Origin: Vicinamibacteria bacterium
GTDB lineage: Bacteria > Acidobacteriota > Vicinamibacteria > Fen-336 > JAGNNV01
Length of the DNA stretch: 31,074 bases
Assembly: GCA_016650185.1 (NCBI GenBank)
Contig: JAENWE010000048.1
Span: 1 to 31,074, forward strand
Direction of reading: 5' to 3'
Part shown: piece after piece, positions 24,415 through 31,074 of the stretch
How the letters are laid out: every line of letters starts with the position of its first letter
Position numbering within the stretch: position 1 is the stretch's first letter
The notes under the pieces: generated by a model
Told to the model about the DNA's origin: nothing
The model's input: the letters and a program-made list of their open reading frames with translations, nothing else
Database searches by the model: none
Translations under genes and position numbers: made by a program

Positions 24415-25515
24415 CTACCGCGGAGCCGTCGGTGGGGGCGCCGCGGGCGCTGGACCCATCTGCTTTTTGAAATTCTCCTTGTCGATGGCTTTCTCGTAGG
24501 CGGATTCGGCGGTGATCCTGCCCTCTTTCACGTACCGGGCGAGAGCCTGATCCATGGTCTGCATGCCCAGCGCCCCGCCGGTCTGGATCATCGAATTGAT
24601 CATCGAGATCTTCCCTTCGCGGATCAGGTTCGAGAGCGCAGAGGTGGATACCAGGACCTCGTTGGCGGCGCAGCGGCCCTTGCCGTCCGCGGTCTTGAGG
24701 AGCTGCTGAGCGACCACGGCCTTCAGCGAATCGGCCAGCATGACTCGAACCTGTGGCTGTTCATCGGCCGGGAACGCGTCGATGATTCGGTCGATGGTCT
24801 TCGAGGCCGAGTTCGTGTGGAGGGTCCCGAAAACCAGAATCCCGAGTTCCGCCGCGGCCAGAGCGAGGCGGATGGTCTCCAGGTCGCGCATCTCGCCGAC
24901 CAGAACGATATCGGGATCTTCGCGAGCCGCCATCTTGAGGGCGGAGGAGAACGACTTGGTGTGCGACTTCACCTCGCGTTGCGAGATCAAGGATTTCTTG
25001 TTGGGATGAACGAACTCCAGAGGATCCTCGATGGTGATGATGTGGGCTTCGCGGTTCTCGTTTATGTGGTCGATGATCGCGGCCAGAGTGGTCGACTTGC
25101 CAGAGCCGGTGGGCCCGGTCACGAGAACCATGCCGCGGCGGGTCTCGGCGATCGCGCGGACTCCCGGCGGCAGCCCCAACTGGTCCATGGTCAGGATCTT
25201 GGTGGGGATGACGCGCATGACCGCGCCCATTCCCCGATGCTGCCACAAAACGTTCACTCGGAACCGCGCGGCTCCATCGGGAAGTTCGTAGGCGAGGTCC
25301 AGGTCCAGATTTTCAAAGATCCGGGCCTTCTGCCCCGGGGCCAGTATCTCGGTGATGATGGCTTCGGAGCTTTCGCGGGTGAGGACGGGCTCATCCATGG
25401 GCACGAGTTCGCCGCGGGTTCGAAGCAGAGGCGGACGGCCGACCACCAGATGAAGGTCGGAGGCTCCGCCCTCGATCATCTTGCGCAACAGTCTCTCGAG
25501 TTCAGGCGTGGCCAT
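24415..25515 (-). CDS. pilT: Type IV pilus twitching motility ATPase PilT
   Basis: 366 residues from ATG 25515, which begins two bases after the upstream TAG (a GTG at 25518 sharing that G is an alternative). N-terminal PAS-like domain GGASDLHLVVGRPPLLRTRG, Walker A GPTGSGKSTT, Asp box TIEDPLEFVH, Walker B PDIVLVGEMRD, and an intact HIS box FGTLHTNSASKTIDR (His233). The C-terminal stretch NLIREGKISMINSMIQTGG then LGMQTMDQAL is the canonical PilT signature. The hexameric ATPase depolymerises type IV pili for twitching. A short Ala/Pro tail closes it. It is transcribed with the paralog directly upstream. Confidence 0.96.
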   Translation of the reverse strand: MATPELERLLRKMIEGGASDLHLVVGRPPLLRTRGELVPMDEPVLTRESSEAIITEILAPGQKARIFENLDLDLAYELPDGAARFRVNVLWQHRGMGAVMRVIPTKILTMDQLGLPPGVRAIAETRRGMVLVTGPTGSGKSTTLAAIIDHINENREAHIITIEDPLEFVHPNKKSLISQREVKSHTKSFSSALKMAAREDPDIVLVGEMRDLETIRLALAAAELGILVFGTLHTNSASKTIDRIIDAFPADEQPQVRVMLADSLKAVVAQQLLKTADGKGRCAANEVLVSTSALSNLIREGKISMINSMIQTGGALGMQTMDQALARYVKEGRITAESAYEKAIDKENFKKQMGPAPAAPPPTAPR

Positions 25516-25517
25516 CA

Positions 25518-26789
25518 CTACTTGCCCTCCGGCTTAACGGGAGGACGAGGGCTGACCCCGGTCGGCGCGCCAGGACGGGCCGACGCTCCCGTGGAACGAG
25601 GGGGCGCTCCGCCAGGCGCCTGTGGACGGGGCGCCATTCCTGGGCTCGCCGGACGAGGCAATCCGCCTGGGGGCGCGCCGGGCGCGGCAGGCCGCGAGGT
25701 AACGCCTGTGGCCGAAGCGGCGGCAGGAGGGGGGGGCGGCGGAGCGGCTGGAAAGGCCTTGGGATTGAGCGCGTTCTTGAGCGCCACGTCGAGGGTAATA
25801 AGACCCGCCCTCAGATGTTCAAGCAGTGTGTCGTCCATGGTGCGCAGACCTTGGGACTTACCCATCTGCATGATGTTCGGAATCTGAAAAGTCTTGCCGT
25901 CCTTGATGAGATTGGCGAGCTGAGTGCTGCCCAGCAACAGTTCGTACGCAAGGATCATGCCCGTGCCGTCCGCTCGGGGCAGAAGACGCTGGGAGAAAAC
26001 GGCCTTCAAGGATTCGCCCAGCATGGCGCGGATCTGGTTCTGCTGGGCCGCCGGATACGAGTCGATGACCTTATCGATGGTCTTGTGAGCCGACGACGTG
26101 TTCATCGAGCCGATGACCAGATGGCCGGTCTCCGATGCGCTGATGGCGAGCGAAATCGTCTCCAGGTCGCGCAATTCACCGACCATGATCACGTCCGGAT
26201 CTTCGCGTAGAGCGGCTTTGAGCGCATTCCCGTAGGACTTGGTGTGGGTGTTGAGCTGGCGCTGATTGATGGCGCCCTTCTTGATCGAGTGGACGAACTC
26301 GATCGGGTCTTCCGCGGTGAGGACGTGATGGGCGCTCTCGGTGTTGATCAAGTCGACCATGGCCGCGAGCGTCGTCGACTTCCCCGAACCGGCGGCGCCG
26401 GTGACCAGAATCAGTCCCTGATGATTCTCGCAGACCCTTCTCATGCTCTCGGGGATGCCAAGCTCCTCGAAGCCCGGCAGATCGAGCTTCACCACCCTGA
26501 AGCAGGCATCCAGGCCCTTCCTCTGCTGAAAGGCATTGGACCGAAAGCGCGCGAGCCCCGGGATTTCGTAGGCGAAATCGAGCTCCCACTCAGCCTCGAG
26601 ATGTCGGCGTTGTTCCGGGCTCAGAATCTCGTTGACCAGCTTCGCGGTCTGGTCGGCGGTGAGCGGCTGATACGGAAGCTTCTTGAGCTCGCCGAACTGC
26701 CGGAGAATCGGCGGCATTCCCACGGAAAGATGAAGGTCGCTCGCCTTCTGGTCCACTGCGGCCTTGAGAAGGACATCGATACTCGCCAT
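25518..26789 (-). CDS. PilT/PilU-type ATPase paralog with altered HIS box and Pro-rich tail
   Basis: 423 residues. It shares the whole PilT core: KASDLHLSVGMPPILRQFGE, Walker A GAAGSGKSTT, Asp box TAEDPIEFVH and Walker B PDVIMVGELRD. The HIS box reads IGSMNTSSAHKTIDK, with Asn230 in place of the conserved His. The PilT C-terminal signature is changed to NLIKDGKTFQIPNIMQMGK. The last 75 residues are a Pro/Gly/Ala/Arg-rich disordered tail absent from usual PilT/PilU. A PilU-like accessory retraction ATPase working with the neighbouring PilT is the likeliest role. A ribosome binding site (GGAGAGC) lies eight nucleotides upstream. Its stop (TAG, 25518-25520) is followed by the pilT ATG after two bases. 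Confidence 0.92.
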   Translation of the reverse strand: MASIDVLLKAAVDQKASDLHLSVGMPPILRQFGELKKLPYQPLTADQTAKLVNEILSPEQRRHLEAEWELDFAYEIPGLARFRSNAFQQRKGLDACFRVVKLDLPGFEELGIPESMRRVCENHQGLILVTGAAGSGKSTTLAAMVDLINTESAHHVLTAEDPIEFVHSIKKGAINQRQLNTHTKSYGNALKAALREDPDVIMVGELRDLETISLAISASETGHLVIGSMNTSSAHKTIDKVIDSYPAAQQNQIRAMLGESLKAVFSQRLLPRADGTGMILAYELLLGSTQLANLIKDGKTFQIPNIMQMGKSQGLRTMDDTLLEHLRAGLITLDVALKNALNPKAFPAAPPPPPPAAASATGVTSRPAAPGAPPGGLPRPASPGMAPRPQAPGGAPPRSTGASARPGAPTGVSPRPPVKPEGK

Positions 26790-26819
26790 TGCTAGAAGCT
26801 CTCCAGAAAAAGACCGGGC

Positions 26820-26848
26820 CTAATACCTTAACCCCTCGGGCCTCCGAA
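26820..26848 (-). promoter_or_regulatory. Possible promoter of the pilT-type gene pair
   Basis: On the minus strand TTCGGA (26843-26848) is followed after 17 bp by TATTAG (26820-26825). Matches to consensus are 3/6 and 4/6, so this is weak evidence. It would start transcription near 26813, leaving a leader of about 25 nt with a normal ribosome binding site. Confidence 0.3.
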
Positions 26849-26901
26849 GGGATGGGCAAACGCTGTGCTCGGCATCATGAGCGAGCGCTCGTAAGCCTCC
26901 G

Positions 26902-26933
26902 ACGTCCTACGGACGTGAGCATGGCGGAGAAAC
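26902..26933. repeat. Hairpin-GAGAAA dispersed repeat, copy A
   Basis: ACGTCC-tac-GGACGT hairpin followed by GAGCATGGCGGAGAAAC. It shares the order hairpin, GTGA, short spacer, GAGAAA with copies at 26958 and 30783. Confidence 0.45.
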
Positions 26934-26957
26934 CCCAATCGTCAACGCGAGATCAAT

Positions 26958-26987
26958 CACGGACTCCGTCCGTGACTTGTGAGAAAA
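26958..26987. repeat. Hairpin-GAGAAA dispersed repeat, copy B
   Basis: CACGGAC-tcc-GTCCGTG hairpin followed by ACTTGTGAGAAAA. It shares ACGGACT, CGTCCGTGAC and GAGAAA with copy C at the other end of dnaE, including spacing. Confidence 0.5.
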
Positions 26988-26997
26988 ACTCACCACC

Positions 26998-27100
26998 GTC
27001 ATTGCGAAGGACCCGTCCTGTTTTCGTGGACTGAAGCAATCTCGCCGTCCTGCCGAGACTTCTTCGTCCCATGCACTCCGACGTGGTTCTCGCAGTGACG
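26998..27100. repeat. Complete inverted-repeat element with GTCATTGCGA ends
   Basis: The left half runs from GTCATTGCGAAGG to TGAAGCAATCTCGCC; the right half, read in reverse, runs from GTCACTGCGAG to GAAGAAGTCTCGGC. The two roughly 50-bp halves are therefore degenerate inverted repeats of each other, meeting near 27050. A third half-unit is at 23335-23381. I recall very similar intergenic sequences from several unrelated phyla; this is recollection and was not searched. Confidence 0.65.
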
Positions 27101-27242
27101 TGGAAAAGTCTGAAATAGGCCGCTTTCGGACGAATTCTCAGCAAGAACGGTGGAGTTTGTCGGGGACTCAAGTGATCTCGCCGACATCCTCGCGGGTAGC
27201 CCCACATCCGAAACCGAGTGCCGCAACGCGTGGGGCCTTGGT

Positions 27243-30200
27243 TCAGGCCGAGCGAGACAGCCGGACCGTGCCGGAGCCGGTCAGCGCCTCCAGCTGGCTG
27301 ACCAGGTCTGCGCCCAGCTTCACCCGCAGCTTGTCGTCGACCCGCACCAGCGCCACGAACTCCGTGGGGCGATGGACTTCGATCGACACCGCGATCTCGC
27401 CCGGATGGTTCGATAGAACACGCTTGATCCCGGCCATGACCGCCTCCGGCAGGATTCCAAGATCCACACGCACGCGAATGGAGCGGGCCAGCATCCGCAG
27501 CGTCGAATCGAGAGGCGCCAGGTCCGAGACGATGAGCCGCGGACGTTCGTCTTCGTCCTTCATGTCGAGCTTGCCCTTGACTAGAAATGACTCGTCATCT
27601 TTTACTTTCGTCCCGCACTGGCGGAACGCCTCGGGGAAGATCAGAGCCTCGACGCTGCCTTCGAAGTCGTCGATCTGGCAAGTGGCCATGCGATCCCCCT
27701 TCTTGGTCTTGAGTAGGCGCAGGCCCGACATCAATCCCATCACGGTGACGTCGCCGGGCTGGCGTGACTGCAGGAGGCTGCCGATGGTGCCGCTCGCGAA
27801 CTCCAGAATCTCGGCCTTGTACCGCTCGATGGGATGGCCGGAGAGATAGAAGCCCAGGCTTTCCTTCTCAAACGTGAGCCGCTCGCCTTCCGACCAGCGC
27901 GGAACGTCCGACAATGCGCTGCGCCGCCCCGGCGTCGCCACCGGCTCGAGGCCGTCGTCCATCAGTCCAAAAAGATTCGACTGCCCGGCTTCGCGATCGG
28001 CGCGCAGACGGGCGGCCCGGTCGAGCGACGCCTCCAGTTCGGCGAAGAGAACATGGCGACGAGTGTCCACCGAGTCGAGTGAGCCGCTCTTGATGAAGCT
28101 CTCCACCGCGCGCTTGTTGGCGGTCTTCAGGTCCACGCGCGACGCGAAGTCGTCAAGCGACTTGAATGGACCTTCCTTCCGCGCGGTGACCACCGCCTCG
28201 GCCGCGCCCTCGCCCACGTTCTTGACCGCGGACAGAGCGAAACGCACCGCGCCGTTCTCCACCGTGAAGTCGGCCAGCGACGCGTTCACGTTCGGCGGCA
28301 AAACGGTGAGGCCCAGATCCCGCGCCTCCGCCTGGTACGCGACCAGCTTGTCGGCATTCGCCTTTTCCATGGTGAGCAACGAAGCCACGAAGTACGCAGG
28401 GAAATTCGCCTTCAGATAGGCGGTCTGATACGCGATCCACGCATAGGCCGCGGAGTGCGACTTGTTGAAGCCATAGCCCGCGAACATTTCGATCTGATCC
28501 CAGATCTTGGTGGCCTTCTTCTCCTGGACCTTGTTGGCGACACAGCCCATCACGAATTTCTCGCGCTGCGCCTCCATGACGGCAGCGCTCTTCTTGCCCA
28601 TGGCCTTCCGCAGAATGTCGGCCTGAGCCATGCTGAAGCCGGCGATGGCCGAGGCGATCTGCATGACCTGTTCCTGATAGACCATGACGCCGTACGTCTC
28701 GCCCAGGATCTTCTCGAACGCGGGATGCTCGTAGGTCACCTTGGTCTGGCCATGCCGTCGCTTGATGAAGTCATCGATCATCTGCATCGGGCCCGGCCGA
28801 TACAAAGCGTTGAGCGCGGTCAGATGCTCGAGCCGGTCGGGCTTGAAGCGCCGGAGCTGATCCTTCATTCCGTCCGACTCGAACTGAAAGACGCCGTTCG
28901 TCTTGCCGGTGGAGAAAAGCTCGTACGTCTTGGCGTCGCCATCCTGCAGCATCGACGGATCGACCTTCTCGCCGGTCTGCGCCTCGATCATCTTCACGCA
29001 GCGGTCGATGAGGGTCAGCGTCGACAAGCCCAGGAAATCCATCTTGAGCAGCCCGATCTCCTCGACACCCTTCATGTCGAACTGGGTCACCACCGAATCG
29101 GTGCCCGGGAATTTGTAGAGCGGGACGAGGGTGGCCAGAGGCACCGGCGAGATCACAACGCCGGCCGCGTGAGTCGACGCGTGCCGGGTGGTGCCTTCCA
29201 GACGTTTCCCGATGTCGATAACCCGCCGGGTCAGCTCCTCCTTCTTATAGGCGTCGGCCAACGCAGGCGAATCCTCGAGAGCTTTCTCGAGGGTCATTCC
29301 CAAATCCGCCGGCACCATCTTGGCGATCCGGTCGCTGTCCGAAAACGACAACTCCAGCACGCGCGACACGTCGCGCACCACCGCCTTCGCCTTCATCGTC
29401 CCGAAGGTAATGATCTGAGCCACGTTCTCTCGCCCGTACTTCTGGGTGACGTACTCGATCACTTCAGAGCGCCGGTTCTCGCAGAAGTCGATGTCGATGT
29501 CAGGAGGGCTGATGCGTTCCTCGTTGAGGAACCGCTCAAAGATGAGGCCGTGCTCCATCGGATCGATGTCGGTGATCTTCAGGACGTAAGCGACCAGGCT
29601 CCCCGCCGCCGAACCACGGCCCGGGCCCACGGGAATCCCGCGCCGGTGCGAGAAGTCGATGAAGTCCCAGACAATCAGGAAGTAGCCCGAGAAGCCGACG
29701 CGATGGATGACGCCGATTTCGCGAGTGAGCCGCGCCTCGTAGTCGGCCAGCGAGATCTTCAGACGCCCCGAGGCTGCAAGCTGCTCCAGCATCTTCAGGC
29801 GCTCGGCATACCCGTCGCGCGCCACCTTCTCGAAGTACGTCTCGATGGTGTAGCCCGCAGGCACATCGAATTTCGGCAGTTTCAGCTCGGTATCGAGCTT
29901 GAACTCCACCATGTCGGCTATCTTCACCGTGTTCGAAAGCGCCTCGGGCACATGGCCGAAGAGCGCCTCCATCTCGATCCCGCTCTTGACGTAGAACTCG
30001 TTGGTTTCGAACTGGAACCGATTCGGATCGGCCAGTTTCTTGCCGGTGCCGATGCAGAGCAGAACGGCATGCGCCTCATGGTCGTCCTTGTGAAGGTAAT
30101 GCGCATCGTTCGTGGCCACGAAGGGCAGCCCCGTCTTCTTCTGGATCCGCATCAGACCCTTGTTCACCTTGGTCTGCTCGGGGATCTTGTGATCCATCAG

Positions 30201-30731
30201 CTCCAGGTAGAACCGGTCCTTGCCGAAGATGTCGCAGAACTCCATCACCGACTTGATGGCCCCCGCTTCGTCGTCCCTCATCAGCGCCTGCGAAATCTCG
30301 CTGGCCAGGCACCCGGAGAAGCCGACGAGGCCCTTGCTGTACTGAGCCAGAACCTCCTTGTCGATGCGAGGCCGGTGATAGAAGCCCTCGGTGTAGCCGA
30401 TGGACGAGAGTTTCGCCAGGTTGTGATAGCCCTCGTTCGTGGTGGCGATCATCCCCAGGTGGTTATACGCGTTCGCGATCCCCCCACCGCTCTTCTCGAG
30501 GCGAGAGCCGAGGGCCACATAGCTCTCACACCCGATGATCGGCTTGATCCCCGCTTTCTTGCACGCCGCCGCCCAGCCAACGGCCCCAAACATCGCACCA
30601 TGGTCGGTAATGGCCATCGCCGACATCCCCATCTCCTTGGCGGCCTTGGCCAGCTCATCCAGATGGCAGGCCCCGTCGAGAAGGGAGAACTCAGTGTGAA
30701 GATGAAGATGAACGAATTCAGGAGCGGCCAT
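27243..30731 (-). CDS. dnaE: DNA polymerase III subunit alpha
   Basis: 1162 residues, matching DnaE-type alpha (E. coli 1160). The N-terminal PHP domain is FVHLHLHTEFSLLDGACHL and AITDHGAMFGAV. The palm has GRGSAAGSLVAY, catalytic Asp pair in PDIDIDFCENRR (about 410) and the third Asp in LLKMDFLGLSTL (about 562). The finger/thumb region includes GVMVYQEQVMQIA. An internal clamp-binding motif QSNLFG lies near residue 916, followed by the OB fold (VTVMGLMSGLRLLKTKKGDR) and a C-terminal tau-interaction-type region. The PHP metal ligands at the N-terminus look intact, so residual proofreading is possible. It is the replicative polymerase. No clear Shine-Dalgarno lies upstream of the ATG. Confidence 0.97.
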   Translation of the reverse strand: MAAPEFVHLHLHTEFSLLDGACHLDELAKAAKEMGMSAMAITDHGAMFGAVGWAAACKKAGIKPIIGCESYVALGSRLEKSGGGIANAYNHLGMIATTNEGYHNLAKLSSIGYTEGFYHRPRIDKEVLAQYSKGLVGFSGCLASEISQALMRDDEAGAIKSVMEFCDIFGKDRFYLELMDHKIPEQTKVNKGLMRIQKKTGLPFVATNDAHYLHKDDHEAHAVLLCIGTGKKLADPNRFQFETNEFYVKSGIEMEALFGHVPEALSNTVKIADMVEFKLDTELKLPKFDVPAGYTIETYFEKVARDGYAERLKMLEQLAASGRLKISLADYEARLTREIGVIHRVGFSGYFLIVWDFIDFSHRRGIPVGPGRGSAAGSLVAYVLKITDIDPMEHGLIFERFLNEERISPPDIDIDFCENRRSEVIEYVTQKYGRENVAQIITFGTMKAKAVVRDVSRVLELSFSDSDRIAKMVPADLGMTLEKALEDSPALADAYKKEELTRRVIDIGKRLEGTTRHASTHAAGVVISPVPLATLVPLYKFPGTDSVVTQFDMKGVEEIGLLKMDFLGLSTLTLIDRCVKMIEAQTGEKVDPSMLQDGDAKTYELFSTGKTNGVFQFESDGMKDQLRRFKPDRLEHLTALNALYRPGPMQMIDDFIKRRHGQTKVTYEHPAFEKILGETYGVMVYQEQVMQIASAIAGFSMAQADILRKAMGKKSAAVMEAQREKFVMGCVANKVQEKKATKIWDQIEMFAGYGFNKSHSAAYAWIAYQTAYLKANFPAYFVASLLTMEKANADKLVAYQAEARDLGLTVLPPNVNASLADFTVENGAVRFALSAVKNVGEGAAEAVVTARKEGPFKSLDDFASRVDLKTANKRAVESFIKSGSLDSVDTRRHVLFAELEASLDRAARLRADREAGQSNLFGLMDDGLEPVATPGRRSALSDVPRWSEGERLTFEKESLGFYLSGHPIERYKAEILEFASGTIGSLLQSRQPGDVTVMGLMSGLRLLKTKKGDRMATCQIDDFEGSVEALIFPEAFRQCGTKVKDDESFLVKGKLDMKDEDERPRLIVSDLAPLDSTLRMLARSIRVRVDLGILPEAVMAGIKRVLSNHPGEIAVSIEVHRPTEFVALVRVDDKLRVKLGADLVSQLEALTGSGTVRLSRSA

Positions 30732-30782
30732 GGAGGGGGACGGAGTTTAGCCGGGGGTCCTCCTCCGTCATTGGAGCCGTGG

Positions 30783-30813
30783 ACGGACTTCGTCCGTGAC
30801 GTTTGGGAGAAAC
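30783..30813. repeat. Hairpin-GAGAAA dispersed repeat, copy C
   Basis: ACGGAC-ttc-GTCCGT hairpin followed by GACGTTTGGGAGAAAC, in the 298-bp spacer upstream of dnaE. Best match is copy B (26958). The remainder of that spacer (30814-31029) shows nothing else I can name. Confidence 0.5.
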
Positions 30814-31029
30814 GGCGAAGTGGGTGGACTCTACCGTTCGGGATTTCAGCAGCTATGGCCGACGCCGTTCTGGTACTTCGTGTCCGGTTGCGAGCGTGGC
30901 TCCGAGTCTGGTCTGACATTTTTGGTGAGGTCGCGGAATTCAATGTTCCGTGGGACTTTCCCGTTCAGCAGTGTGGTCGTTCCGATCACTCGGGCTGGGA
31001 TCCCAATAACCAATCAGAGGAGCCCACCC

Positions 31030-31074
31030 ATGGGAAAGAGTAACAGAGGAACACAAGATCTGCGGGTCGTGAAT
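31030..31074 (+). CDS. Start of an unrecognised gene (3' end outside window)
   Basis: Fifteen codons (MGKSNRGTQDLRVVN) run to the window edge. The start is supported by a strong AGAGGAG at 31016-31022, seven nucleotides upstream of the ATG. The N-terminus is polar and basic, with no signal peptide, so the product is probably cytoplasmic. It is divergent from dnaE. Too little is visible to name a family. A different frame (30855-31043) also crosses this point but lacks a ribosome binding site. Confidence 0.45.
   Translation, partial: MGKSNRGTQDLRVVN

Larger units (their letters stand above)
26790..27242. other. Repeat-rich intergenic region between dnaE and the PilT paralog
   Basis: 453 bases without a credible gene. 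It contains the possible promoter at 26820-26848, two copies of a hairpin-GAGAAA repeat and one complete GTCATTGCGA element (listed separately). No tRNA or T-tract terminator for dnaE is seen between 27101 and 27242. Short frames crossing it run through the repeats and have no family resemblance. Confidence 0.6.

Noticed and set aside
28455..31043. 862-residue plus-strand frame antisense to dnaE
   Set aside because: Codon-bias shadow of dnaE; low-information His/Leu/Arg/Asp-rich translation. Its last 62 codons (30855-31043) lack a ribosome binding site and overlap the better-supported start at 31030.

Overview
GC-rich bacterial DNA carrying dense, ordinary housekeeping genes (ksgA, an RNase J gene, ftsK, accA, pilT, dnaE) together with sulfatase-TPR, prolyl-oligopeptidase-type, SGNH and phasin-like genes. 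This mixture (RNase J, type IV pilus retraction ATPases, S9 peptidases, sulfatase-TPR fusions) would fit an Acidobacteriota-like or deltaproteobacterial-like Gram-negative lineage. That placement is inference from gene content only; there is no rRNA in the window. No rRNA, tRNA, CRISPR array, integrase or intact insertion sequence was found.

Layout. Positions 2-2017 (+) hold the 3' part of a sulfatase fused to TPR repeats, followed by a cupin gene (+). A minus-strand block then reads from 8081 down to 2515: a membrane-anchored SGNH hydrolase, translationally coupled (ATGA overlap) to a multi-TM alkaline-phosphatase-superfamily protein, then a secreted S9 peptidase and a small secreted protein. 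From 8487 to 15982 (+) runs a tight string: ksgA, RNase J, ftsK, a TPR/AMIN/amidase_3 cell-wall amidase and a small one-TM protein. RNase J starts in ksgA's frame just past its stop, and the next two junctions are 4-nt GTGA overlaps.

Positions 16043-23006 hold the most distinctive region, a set of genes that looks built around a hydrophobic storage body. On the plus strand are a PhaR-like regulator, a phasin-like protein and a patatin-like lipase. Converging on them from the minus strand are a fatty-acyl reductase-like protein, a second phasin-like protein, an SDR/epimerase and an acyltransferase. No PHA synthase is present. The acyltransferase carries an N-terminal coiled coil very like the one ending phasin 1 and preceding the tail of phasin 2, and most of the proteins have basic Ala/Lys/Arg/Pro-rich tails. 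The regulator gene has a clear sigma70-type promoter with three helically phased copies of a 7-bp half-site and almost no 5' leader. The two arms meet at a 155-bp imperfect palindrome.

The minus strand then continues as one long co-directional run (reading from 30731 down to 18607): dnaE, two tandem PilT-type ATPases (the first with an Asn in place of the HIS-box histidine), accA, a MoaD-like sulfur carrier, then the storage-body genes. Spacers around dnaE and accA carry two families of short dispersed repeats. The window ends with the first 15 codons of an unrecognised plus-strand gene.
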